NCBI GenBank assembly: GCA_020024855.1
Contig: JAHHTB010000124.1
Location: 1-5,837 of the forward strand
Reading direction: 5' to 3'
Source: Fusobacterium sp.
Lineage (GTDB): Bacteria > Fusobacteriota > Fusobacteriia > Fusobacteriales > Fusobacteriaceae
DNA length: 5,837 bases
The notes under the pieces were generated by a model that ran no database searches, had not been told where the DNA came from, and saw nothing but the letters and a program-made list of their open reading frames with translations. Position numbers and translations under genes: made by a program. How positions within the stretch are numbered: position 1 is the stretch's first letter; the number at the start of each line of letters is the position of its first letter. This document shows, in pieces, positions 1 through 5,837 of the stretch.

Positions 1-1619
1 CTATTATAATAAGCATCACCATGTCCCCAAGGTAAAATACAAGCATCAAAAGTTCCAAACATTCCATCTAAAGCATCTTGAACTCCACCACTTGCACTAC
101 TAGAAAGCAAGTCTTCTTTTATCTCTCTAGTAAGTTTTAATTTTATAAAATTATTTTTATCCTTTATTAAAGCCCCTAAAAATTCATCACTAGAACTTGG
201 TGTATCTTTAAAAATTTTCCGTTTTCCAAGATCAAAATATGAATTTAATGTATCCACTTCTTTATAGGTAAGGTTTTTATAAAATTCTCTCTTATCAAAA
301 TAATGTCCATATTCATGTGCTAAAATACTATATTTATTAGCTCCATTAGAAATATCTTTTTCTTTTGAATATGAATAATCTATAGTATTAAATGCTGGAT
401 TATATGCTCCACCACTGATACTTCTTTTAATACTTGATATTTCATTAGAATATTTGTAATATAATTCCCTTATTTCTTTATTAGGATTGTTATTAATTAA
501 TTCCATATAATTAATATAGTCTTCTGTCTCCATAGTAGATTCTATTTTTTTATTTTCTACTTTTAGTATATCATTTTTTTCAGGTTCTTTCATTACATAT
601 TTTTTATACCATTTATCATACTTCATATTTGCTGAAATATACTCTATTTTTCCATTTTCTGTTCTCATAGCTCTCATAGAAGTAGTATCATCTTCAAAGT
701 ATGGAGCTGTTACTGTTCTACAATTTGGATGAAAAGGTGGAGCTGTTACTCCTACTTGATAATCTTTCATAGGAAAAACTGTTCCATCCATTTCTCTACA
801 TATTTTGGAAGTAGAAGTATCTAATGTAGCTATAATTTCATATTTTTCAACATCTAAATCTTTAAAACATTGTTCTTGTGCCTTAGATGAATATGCAGCA
901 CTCTCTGTCATTATAAGTCTTCCTGCAATAGTTTTTTTTACTCCAAATTCTTTTGAAATTTGTCTGATTAAGTCATCTGGAGCAGAACCTCTGATAATAT
1001 TTTGAGTAAGCCCTGTATGTAATGTATTTATAAGTTTTACTTTATCTTCCCATATTCTTTCAGAAAAGTTTTTTCCGTCAATAGCCCAAGGCTTATGAAT
1101 AATTTGATTGATTTTATTAGTGTCTAAAGTAGATAAGGACCAACCTATCCCAATACCTTTTTGAATAATAAAAGCAGATTTATAATAAGTATCTCCATAT
1201 ATTCTCTCAAGATAATCTTCCATACCTTTTAATCTTTCTCCATAAAGTCCTTCAATTTCATTTTGTATTTGAACTTTTAAAGCCTCTAACTTAGAAATAT
1301 GAACTTTTGCTGAAGCATTCTCAAGTTGTTTCATCCACTCTTTAGAGATAGTATTTTCTTGTCCTTTCTCAATATATTCCTGAACTGTCCATTTAAATTC
1401 TTCAAGTTCATTATTAGATAAAAGTATTTTAGCTTCTCTTAAAGAAATATCATTGTTTTTTGAAAGCCTTAAATACCAATTATTTATATCTTTTTCAATA
1501 TTCCTAAGAGCCTTATCATATTGTTTTTCAATAGAAGAGAGATAAATTCTTGCATCTTTATTTCTTCTATCTTCTTCTTTTATAAATCTCTCTTGCCAAT
1601 AATTATTATTCTTCAACAT
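1..1619 (-). CDS. MuF/SPP1 gp7-type minor head protein with C-terminal HExxH metallopeptidase-like domain (3' end outside window)
   Basis: I read 539 codons from ATG at 1619 with no stop before the left edge, so the C-terminus is missing. Residues 1-190 look helical and charged. Residues about 190-305 form the head-morphogenesis (MuF) core: a TESAAYSSKAQ motif near 238-248, TLDTSTSKIC with C274, MDG at 277-279, and the closing PPFHPNCR with C300. Such proteins sit on the portal and, in SPP1, leave the capsid with the DNA. After a linker comes an unusual extension of at least 150 residues with HEYGHYFD at 435-442 (H435, E436 and H439 as the zinc-site signature), then SSDEFLGAL near 475-483, GGVQDALDGMF near 511-521 and WGHG at 531-534. 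The start overlaps the portal gene by 14 bases. A partial ribosome site, GGTGATC (1623-1629), supports this ATG. The MuF assignment is firm; the peptidase role is inferred from motif and layout. Confidence 0.88.
   Translation of the reverse strand, partial: MLKNNNYWQERFIKEEDRRNKDARIYLSSIEKQYDKALRNIEKDINNWYLRLSKNNDISLREAKILLSNNELEEFKWTVQEYIEKGQENTISKEWMKQLENASAKVHISKLEALKVQIQNEIEGLYGERLKGMEDYLERIYGDTYYKSAFIIQKGIGIGWSLSTLDTNKINQIIHKPWAIDGKNFSERIWEDKVKLINTLHTGLTQNIIRGSAPDDLIRQISKEFGVKKTIAGRLIMTESAAYSSKAQEQCFKDLDVEKYEIIATLDTSTSKICREMDGTVFPMKDYQVGVTAPPFHPNCRTVTAPYFEDDTTSMRAMRTENGKIEYISANMKYDKWYKKYVMKEPEKNDILKVENKKIESTMETEDYINYMELINNNPNKEIRELYYKYSNEISSIKRSISGGAYNPAFNTIDYSYSKEKDISNGANKYSILAHEYGHYFDKREFYKNLTYKEVDTLNSYFDLGKRKIFKDTPSSSDEFLGALIKDKNNFIKLKLTREIKEDLLSSSASGGVQDALDGMFGTFDACILPWGHGDAYYN
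303..317 (-). other. HEYGH zinc-metallopeptidase signature in the MuF protein extension
   Basis: These five codons (residues 435-439) read His-Glu-Tyr-Gly-His, preceded by SILA and followed by YFD. A small hydrophobic lead-in, HExxH and an aromatic tail are typical of zincin active-site helices. The third zinc ligand is not settled. E479 in SSDEFLGAL lies 40 residues after H439 and is a candidate; the true ligand could also lie past the left edge. Activity is not shown by sequence alone. Confidence 0.7.
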
Positions 1620-3030
1620 CAGGATCACCAGGACCTTTAAATGCTCCATTGTAATCTAACATTTCTTTTTGAGATTTAATTCTTGCCATTTCTGCTTTTA
1701 CATCTTTAACCCAAGGGTGTTGTGAAATTATAGTTTCATCTGACAAGATACCTATACTTTTAGTACAATTTTCAATACTTTGAGCCTCATTAACAAGAAT
1801 ATCTTTATTGAAAATAATATCAACCTTTTCTTTTTCAAAATCTCCTACTCTGGTATTAAAAAGATGAATATTTATAAAATAAAGAAGTTTTTCTAATCCA
1901 ACTTTAAATTCTGTTTCCATTCCTACTGCATCTAAGTCTATATCTGCATACATAGATTGAATATTCATTTCATTAGGATTATTTCCAAGCCTGTCATCTT
2001 TTGCATTGAACCCTCTTCCATTTTCTATAATTGCATCTTTAAAGATTTTTAACATAGCTGTATAGTTTTCATGGTTTATTTCAATAGCAAGACTCTCAAC
2101 TCCACCATCACCTTTTACTTTTACAGCTCCATATTGAGAAAGATTCTTTCTAAACTCTCCTAAATTTTGTCCATCATAATTTTTTAGAATTAGAATAGTT
2201 CTTCTTGGATCTTCATCTAAATTATTTTCAAAGGTAGAAATAATTTTATTAAGTCCATCTTGAAGAGTTTTAACTCTCTTGATTAATGGTTTCTCAAGAT
2301 TATTAAACTTAAAAGGAATAAAAGGTATTTTTTCCCAGTTGTATCCATTTTCATCAGAAGTAAAATAATCTTCATGTCCTTCATATTTTAAAGAGCCATA
2401 TTTATACCCATACTTTTCAATTCCATTCAATCCATAAACTTCTACTTTTTCAACATCTTCTAATGAATTTCCTGTCCATTCTTGAACAATAAAAATTCTA
2501 ATAACAAACTCTAATATTGTATGAGCTTCATCTCGCCATATTGGAAGTATTTCCGTTGGTTCAAATACACGAAATAAAAAATCCCCATTATTATCATAAT
2601 GAGGATATAACCAAGCTATTCCATTATTTATTGAATCTTCTCCAAGTATTTTTATAATTCTAAAAAAGTTTGAATTAAATATTTGTGATAGATATTTTTG
2701 ATATTCTTTATTTTCAGTATAAAAAGTAATTGGTTTACCTAAAAGGTAATTTATTTTTTGATCAACAAGTTTTTCATATTGATTATCAATTCTTTTATTA
2801 TTTGGAAGGTTCTCCACTTCTTGAAGTCTTCCACCTTCACCAATAATTTCTCTTTTTCTAAAAAGAATATCATGAATACCTCTATAATATCTTTCTCCAG
2901 TAAGCATTTCATACCTTTTTTGAGAGTTTATAAATTGAGTTATTATATATTCTAAATATTTTATATTTGTTTCTAAATTTTTATCTATCCTTTTCTCTTT
3001 AAAGAAAATATTTTTAAAAATTTCAAACAT
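1606..3030 (-). CDS. Phage portal protein, SPP1 gp6-like
   Basis: This 474-residue protein matches the SPP1 gp6-type portal family in length and motifs. Portal proteins form the dodecameric ring at one capsid vertex through which DNA enters and leaves, and they dock the terminase and the neck. Visible hallmarks are LVDQKINYLLGKPIT at residues 88-102, the FRVFEPTEILPIW segment near 153-165, the stem/crown stretch NPNEMNIQSMYADIDLDA near 351-368, and SDETIISQHPWVKDVKAEMARI near 430-451. The C-terminus is acidic (DPDVEE). The ATG at 3030 lies 12 bases after the terL stop, and GAGAGGTGAG (3033-3042) fills that gap as ribosome site. The last 14 bases overlap the MuF gene, consistent with the usual portal-then-gp7 order and coupled translation. 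No damage is visible. Confidence 0.93.
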   Translation of the reverse strand: MFEIFKNIFFKEKRIDKNLETNIKYLEYIITQFINSQKRYEMLTGERYYRGIHDILFRKREIIGEGGRLQEVENLPNNKRIDNQYEKLVDQKINYLLGKPITFYTENKEYQKYLSQIFNSNFFRIIKILGEDSINNGIAWLYPHYDNNGDFLFRVFEPTEILPIWRDEAHTILEFVIRIFIVQEWTGNSLEDVEKVEVYGLNGIEKYGYKYGSLKYEGHEDYFTSDENGYNWEKIPFIPFKFNNLEKPLIKRVKTLQDGLNKIISTFENNLDEDPRRTILILKNYDGQNLGEFRKNLSQYGAVKVKGDGGVESLAIEINHENYTAMLKIFKDAIIENGRGFNAKDDRLGNNPNEMNIQSMYADIDLDAVGMETEFKVGLEKLLYFINIHLFNTRVGDFEKEKVDIIFNKDILVNEAQSIENCTKSIGILSDETIISQHPWVKDVKAEMARIKSQKEMLDYNGAFKGPGDPDVEE

Positions 3031-3042
3031 TTCTCACCTCTC

Positions 3043-4299
3043 TTAATCAAAACTAAATGTTTCTCCTTCCATAAATCTTTCAAGAGCGTATCTCATAGCA
3101 TCCATAAGGTGATTAAAATCATCTACAGGTTTATTTATAACTTTATCAAATTTATCCTTTGCCCATGTATAATTACTGATTTCTGTTAAAAAATTAACAC
3201 ATTTAGGATGAATTATAATCTTAAATCCTTGTATAAACTGTATTCCATTGTTTATTGAATCTTTTCCTTTTCTTGCTCCAACTATTCCTTTAAGTCCTAA
3301 ATCATATAACTCATCTATACTTTTTGGTTCTGCACTATCTGCTATAATCTTCTCTTTAGCTTTTCCAATATTAGCAATCTCATCAGCAATCATTCTATTG
3401 GTTAAAGCTTTTTTATACAGTTCATCAAAAACATATATCTCTTTTCTACTTAATGAAATTAGTCCACAAAAAAAAGCAGTAGGATCATTTGTATAACCAA
3501 AGTCTAATCCAAAACTACTTTCTATATCAGGTATATTATTTAAAATCTCTTGTATATTAAATTCTTTTTCTTCCCAATTTTCATATATAAGTCCTTCAGA
3601 TATTCCCCATTCTCCCAATCCAGCTACTTTATATCTTTTTGGATTTTCTTTTTTCATTCTCTCAAATAATCTCAAATCGGATTCATCTAAGAACTCATTA
3701 CAAAGATAATTGGTAGTTTTAGCTAGAATATCATCACAAGGTTCTGCATCAAAAAATCTTTTCTTTATCCAGTGTCCCTCATTCCAAGGGTTAAGTGTTA
3801 AAGTTACCTGTTTAAATAAATTTCCATTTACTTGTCCTCTTATAGACTCATCTAACATATTAAAATCTGATTCTTTTGTTATCTCATATGATTCTTCTAT
3901 CCAACACCAACACAAACTTCCAACATCAACTGTTATAGAAGTTAATTTCATAGGTTCATCTAATCCTCTGAACAATATTTTTTGTCCAGTTGGTTTATAA
4001 ATAAGTTCTAAAGGACTTTCTTTATAATCCCAATAGTCATCAACTTGTAATTGTTTAATAGCCCATCTTAAATCTGTATAAGCACTATCTTTTAAAGTTC
4101 TAAATACTTTTCTGACTACAAGCAAATTAGCTCCAGGATATTTCATAAGTCTAAAAATAAAATTTAAAGCTGTTGTCTTAGATTTTTTAGAAGCTCTTGA
4201 TCCTTTACATACTCTGTATCTTCCAGTAAAGTTCCAATAATCTTTATAGCCTTTTCCAATAAGTTTAGGTAGATTTACTTTTTCAATCTTCGATCTCAT
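3043..4299 (-). CDS. terL: Phage terminase large subunit (PBSX/XtmB type)
   Basis: This is the packaging motor: an N-terminal ATPase drives DNA into the prohead and a C-terminal RNase H-fold nuclease cuts the concatemer. The 418-residue length is normal for the Terminase_3 family. The Walker A-like loop is the variant GSRASKKSKT at residues 33-42. The Walker B segment is LCWCWIEE at 129-136, and the coupling motif is TLNPWNEGHW at 168-177. In the nuclease half, GLDFGYTNDP (D266), IIADSAEPKSIDE (D321) and DDFNHLMDAMRYA (D400, with D393/D394 and H397 nearby) carry the expected acidic metal ligands. All key motifs are present, so the protein is probably functional. The gene overlaps terS by 17 bases. 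Its own ribosome site, GGGAG at 4303-4307, sits only 3 bases from the ATG, so initiation probably relies on terS translation. Confidence 0.95.
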   Translation of the reverse strand: MRSKIEKVNLPKLIGKGYKDYWNFTGRYRVCKGSRASKKSKTTALNFIFRLMKYPGANLLVVRKVFRTLKDSAYTDLRWAIKQLQVDDYWDYKESPLELIYKPTGQKILFRGLDEPMKLTSITVDVGSLCWCWIEESYEITKESDFNMLDESIRGQVNGNLFKQVTLTLNPWNEGHWIKKRFFDAEPCDDILAKTTNYLCNEFLDESDLRLFERMKKENPKRYKVAGLGEWGISEGLIYENWEEKEFNIQEILNNIPDIESSFGLDFGYTNDPTAFFCGLISLSRKEIYVFDELYKKALTNRMIADEIANIGKAKEKIIADSAEPKSIDELYDLGLKGIVGARKGKDSINNGIQFIQGFKIIIHPKCVNFLTEISNYTWAKDKFDKVINKPVDDFNHLMDAMRYALERFMEGETFSFD

Positions 4300-4726
4300 C
4301 TTCTCCCACTATCATTACTGGAACTACTCCCTCTACTTGAACTTTATCAGTAAATAATCTATGTCTTTTACCAATAAGTTCAGCAGCTTTTATTCTATCT
4401 TTTAAACCTATTTTCTTTTTTATTATTTTAGCCTCAGAACAATAATCTCCAATACTTTCTACAACTACTACTTCCTCATCAAGTTCTCCTCTCATAGCTG
4501 AGGTTAATAATTGCATCACTTCAGTAGCTGAAGCCACTCTTTTTCCTTCTAATTCTTTTAGTTTTTCATCCATGTAGTTTTTTATGTCTAGTTTTGTCAA
4601 GTTTTCACTAGCTATTCTATTCAGATTTTTATCTTTATATCCAGCTTTCTTAGCTGCCTCTACACCATTTCCTGTTTCAATATAATAATCAGCAAATCTT
4701 TTTTGCTTTTCAGTTAATGAAGCCAT
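4283..4726 (-). CDS. terS: Phage terminase small subunit (Terminase_2/XtmA type)
   Basis: This 147-residue protein is the DNA-recognition subunit, which binds the phage packaging site and hands the DNA to TerL. Residues 4-58 form the helix-turn-helix region: TEKQKRFADYYIETGNGVEAAKKAGY, then a second helical stretch around NLNRIASENLTKLDIKNYM. The middle, ASATEVMQLLTSAMRGELDEE at about 65-85, and the GLKDRIKAAELIGKRHRLF helix at about 107-125 are characteristic of Terminase_2 small subunits, which assemble into rings. The tail is acidic. A near-perfect ribosome site, AGGAGGTGAT, sits 6 bases before the ATG and fixes the start. This is the first gene of the packaging operon, and it overlaps terL by 17 bases. 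Whether packaging is by pac or cos cannot be told from this window. Confidence 0.94.
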   Translation of the reverse strand: MASLTEKQKRFADYYIETGNGVEAAKKAGYKDKNLNRIASENLTKLDIKNYMDEKLKELEGKRVASATEVMQLLTSAMRGELDEEVVVVESIGDYCSEAKIIKKKIGLKDRIKAAELIGKRHRLFTDKVQVEGVVPVMIVGEDEIED

Positions 4727-4732
4727 ACTATT

Positions 4733-4742
4733 ATCACCTCCT
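4733..4742 (-). promoter_or_regulatory. Strong Shine-Dalgarno site of terS
   Basis: On the minus strand this reads AGGAGGTGAT, complementary to the 3' end of 16S rRNA over all ten bases, and it ends 6 bases before the terS ATG. It begins 13 bases after the T-run of the preceding terminator. There is no room for a promoter between them, so any terS transcript must pass through that terminator. Confidence 0.9.
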
Positions 4743-4755
4743 ATTTTTAATTAAT

Positions 4756-4787
4756 AAAAAAAGAAAACCATTTACTGGCTCTCTTTT
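4756..4787 (-). terminator. Rho-independent terminator between the nuclease gene and terS
   Basis: The minus-strand transcript can fold AGAGAGCCA with TGGTTTTCT (9 pairs, two of them G-U) around the loop GTAAA, followed by seven T. On the plus strand the two wobbles become A-C mismatches, so it is built for leftward transcription. It lies 31 bases after the nuclease stop and just ahead of the terS ribosome site. The stem is only moderately strong, so partial read-through is possible. Confidence 0.75.
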
Positions 4788-4795
4788 AATTTATT

Positions 4796-4811
4796 TAATA
4801 ATTTTATTTTT
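4796..4811. repeat. 16-base direct repeat, copy 1
   Basis: The plus-strand sequence TAATAATTTTATTTTT is repeated exactly 28 bases further right, at 4824-4839. This copy is in the nuclease-terS gap. The unit is A+T only, so chance is possible. A pair of equal sites just upstream of terS is also where a small-terminase binding site could sit. Confidence 0.45.
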
Positions 4812-4817
4812 AAAATG

Positions 4818-5723
4818 TTATCCTAATAATTTTATTTTTTCTTTCTCTTTTTCTGTTGTATCTTTTACAATCAATTGTGAGATGATTATAATAAATTCTT
4901 TTAAATTTTCAAATGCTTCATCGCTATACTTTACATTTCCTCTTTTAATTCCGTTTAAAATAGCACATATCCACATTATAAACTTTCTTGGAATAACTAA
5001 ATCTTGAATATCTTCCCATCCTATATCCATTAATCCTTTCTCTTCATAATACTGTCTCGAAGTATGATCACAATTACCTTTGCATGACCAATAAATGTTT
5101 TCTATATATTTGATACCTTTGATATATTTTCCTTGAAAAACTATAATATTTAACCCTTGAATATCCTTTTCTAATAAATCTTTTCCACAATTTTTACATC
5201 TTAAAGGAGTATATTTATCTAAAATATTTGATATTTTATATTCTTCCGCTTCATATTTTTTTAAACTATTTGGAAAATATCTTTTCATTAAGCTTTTCAT
5301 ATTTTTTTCAATAATAATTTTCTCAATATTTTCTCTATCAAAAATTCTACCTTTTTCTCCTAAAGAATTTCGAATTATTTTTTGCAACCCAGAACTAGGT
5401 AAAGTAGAATAAAATCCAATAAATCCTTCCACTTGGTTACTTTCCATTCTATCTTTAATATTAAAATCATCCTTATCTGTTACAGAATTTCCCGAGTATG
5501 CTTTATGCTTACAACTTACTAGCCATCTAATATTTGTCTTTCCTAAAACACCTTCTCTTTCTTCTTCAATAATTAAATCTCTACCTCCATCAGCTCCTCT
5601 ATCAGGACCTTCTATAATTCTAAATCCTAATTCTTCAAAAAAATCTCTAGCAAACATCTCAAAAGTATCTTGTTTTCCTGTAGCAATATGTGCTTCAGGT
5701 ATTTCTTTAAAATCTAATATCAT
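4818..5723 (-). CDS. Mrr-type PD-(D/E)xK restriction endonuclease-like protein with Cys-rich zinc-ribbon-like segment
   Basis: This 301-residue protein has an N-terminal Mrr_cat-like nuclease fold. A helix carries E22 (DTFEMFARDFF), then EELGFRIIEGPDRGADGG leads to catalytic D49, then IRWLVSCKHKAYSGNSV supplies K72. The usual Glu/Gln two residues before that Lys is Ser (S70). I recall SCKH as common in this subfamily, so it may be normal rather than a lesion. GFIGFYSTLPSSGL (100-113) and MKRYFPNSLKKY (146-157) are further family landmarks. Residues 176-220 hold CKNC (C176, C179) and CKGNCDH (C214, C218, H220), a probable zinc site, and the C-terminus is helical. Whether it restricts foreign DNA or acts in phage replication or packaging is not known. 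It has its own extended -10 promoter, a strong ribosome site and a following terminator, so it forms a separate unit just ahead of terS, like a moron. Confidence 0.85.
   Translation of the reverse strand: MILDFKEIPEAHIATGKQDTFEMFARDFFEELGFRIIEGPDRGADGGRDLIIEEEREGVLGKTNIRWLVSCKHKAYSGNSVTDKDDFNIKDRMESNQVEGFIGFYSTLPSSGLQKIIRNSLGEKGRIFDRENIEKIIIEKNMKSLMKRYFPNSLKKYEAEEYKISNILDKYTPLRCKNCGKDLLEKDIQGLNIIVFQGKYIKGIKYIENIYWSCKGNCDHTSRQYYEEKGLMDIGWEDIQDLVIPRKFIMWICAILNGIKRGNVKYSDEAFENLKEFIIIISQLIVKDTTEKEKEKIKLLG
4824..4839. repeat. 16-base direct repeat, copy 2
   Basis: This is an exact second copy of the unit at 4796-4811. It covers the last codons of the nuclease gene (about residues 294-300). The 28-base start-to-start spacing is close to, but not a whole number of, helical turns. 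Either a local duplication at the gene end or low-complexity coincidence would explain it. Confidence 0.45.
4885..4912 (-). promoter_or_regulatory. Candidate sigma70-type promoter for the packaging operon, inside the nuclease gene
   Basis: On the minus strand this reads TTGAAA, a 16-base spacer, then TATAAT: 5 of 6 and 6 of 6 matches to consensus. It lies inside the nuclease 3' coding region, pointing at terS. A transcript would start near 4878 and have a leader of about 150 bases that includes the terminator at 4756-4787. In such AT-rich DNA good matches can arise by chance, and there is no TG extension. Confidence 0.45.
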
Positions 5724-5728
5724 TTTAA

Positions 5729-5738
5729 GATCATCTCC
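5729..5738 (-). promoter_or_regulatory. Shine-Dalgarno site of the nuclease gene
   Basis: The minus strand reads GGAGATGATC, which matches the ideal GGAGGTGATC at nine of ten bases. It ends 5 bases before the ATG at 5723. This supports that ATG over any internal start. Confidence 0.85.
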
Positions 5739-5758
5739 AATGTAGTATGTTTTTTTAT

Positions 5759-5767
5759 ATTATACCA
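5759..5767 (-). promoter_or_regulatory. Extended -10 promoter of the nuclease gene
   Basis: The minus strand reads TGGTATAAT, a perfect TGnTATAAT extended -10. The expected -35 position (about 5782-5787, 17 bases upstream) is the T-rich tail of the upstream terminator (TTTCTT) and matches consensus poorly, as extended -10 promoters allow. Transcription would begin near 5752 and give a leader of about 29 bases ahead of the nuclease ATG. No operator-like inverted repeat is seen over it. Confidence 0.75.
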
Positions 5768-5780
5768 CATTTTTATATTT
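5768..5780. repeat. 13-base direct repeat, copy 1 (flanks the right-end terminator)
   Basis: The plus-strand unit CATTTTTATATTT recurs exactly at 5823-5835, 55 bases further right, so two copies bracket the terminator hairpin. The unit is AT-rich and short, so significance is uncertain. This copy abuts the extended -10 promoter. Confidence 0.35.
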
Positions 5781-5814
5781 AAAGAAAAAGAGACAGCTCA
5801 TATGTCTGTCCCTT
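5778..5814 (-). terminator. Rho-independent terminator of an upstream leftward unit
   Basis: The minus-strand transcript folds AAGGGACAG with CTGTCTCTT (9 pairs including one G-U) around a 9-base loop, 5797-5805, and runs into TTTTTCTTTAAA. On the plus strand the wobble becomes an A-C mismatch, so the direction is leftward. It should end a gene lying to the right of the window and insulate the nuclease promoter, whose -35 region overlaps the T-rich tail. Confidence 0.8.
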
Positions 5815-5822
5815 ATAGATGT

Positions 5823-5835
5823 CATTTTTATATTT
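5823..5835. repeat. 13-base direct repeat, copy 2
   Basis: This is an exact copy of 5768-5780, on the outer side of the terminator, 2 bases from the right edge. The rest of the right edge (5815-5837) shows no recognisable gene. Confidence 0.35.
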
Positions 5836-5837
5836 TA

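Noticed and set aside
805..1005. Plus-strand open frame of 66 codons
   Set aside because: It lies wholly antisense to the MuF core, shows no family motif and has no convincing ribosome site; it is a shadow of the minus-strand gene.
3..1619. Possibility that the long left-edge frame is a broken gene
   Set aside because: All 539 codons read through without a stop or frame change and both MuF and HExxH motifs lie in one frame. It is only cut by the window edge.
2758..2955. Plus-strand open frame of 65 codons
   Set aside because: It is antisense to the portal gene with a composition of reversed AT-rich coding sequence (Ile, Phe, Ser, Lys); no independent support.
3248..4000. Two plus-strand open frames (3248-3496 and 3710-4000)
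   Set aside because: Both are antisense to terL, where all terminase motifs are intact. Neither shows a domain, a promoter or a ribosome site.
4174..4203. Unusual Walker A of TerL (GSRASKKSKT) as a sign of an inactive ATPase
   Set aside because: This variant P-loop is, as I recall, typical of PBSX-type Terminase_3 large subunits, and the other motor and nuclease motifs are intact.
4717..5007. Plus-strand open frame with a hydrophobic, membrane-like product
   Set aside because: It overlaps the terS start, the terminator and the nuclease 3' end in antisense. The hydrophobicity comes from T-rich reversed sequence.
5768..5825. A short minus-strand frame (about 21 codons, ATG near 5825) running through the right-end terminator, considered as a leader peptide
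   Set aside because: It has no ribosome site, runs through the hairpin and ends in the extended -10 box; chance is the simpler explanation.

Overview
This is an AT-rich window (by eye under about 30% G+C) in which every convincing gene lies on the minus strand. Arginine is almost always AGA, Shine-Dalgarno sites are strong, and terminators are short stems with T-runs. This suits Fusobacterium or a low-GC Firmicute such as Clostridium. I lean slightly towards Fusobacterium, but nothing in the window fixes the host. The content is the head end of a tailed-phage (siphovirus-type) late region, most likely an integrated prophage.

Transcription runs right to left. At the far right (5778-5814) a Rho-independent terminator closes an upstream unit outside the window. 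An extended -10 promoter (5759-5767) and a strong ribosome site then start a 301-residue Mrr-type PD-(D/E)xK nuclease with a Cys-rich, zinc-ribbon-like segment (4818-5723). A second terminator (4756-4787) follows it. Next comes the packaging operon: small terminase terS (4283-4726), large terminase terL (3043-4299), SPP1 gp6-like portal (1606-3030), and an SPP1 gp7/MuF-type minor head protein that runs off the left edge (1-1619). The four packaging genes overlap or lie within 17 bases of each other, so translation is probably coupled.

TerS recognises phage DNA, TerL cuts it and pumps it in using ATP, the portal is the entry vertex, and the MuF protein sits on the portal and is probably ejected with the DNA. 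Two things go beyond a routine packaging module. The MuF protein has a long C-terminal extension with an HEYGH zinc-metallopeptidase motif, which makes it a candidate delivered effector. The nuclease is set apart by its own promoter and terminator, like a moron or defence gene. A good sigma70-type promoter inside the nuclease 3' end, followed by the terminator and then terS, also suggests that late genes may need antitermination. No tRNA, rRNA, CRISPR array, insertion sequence or attachment site was seen.
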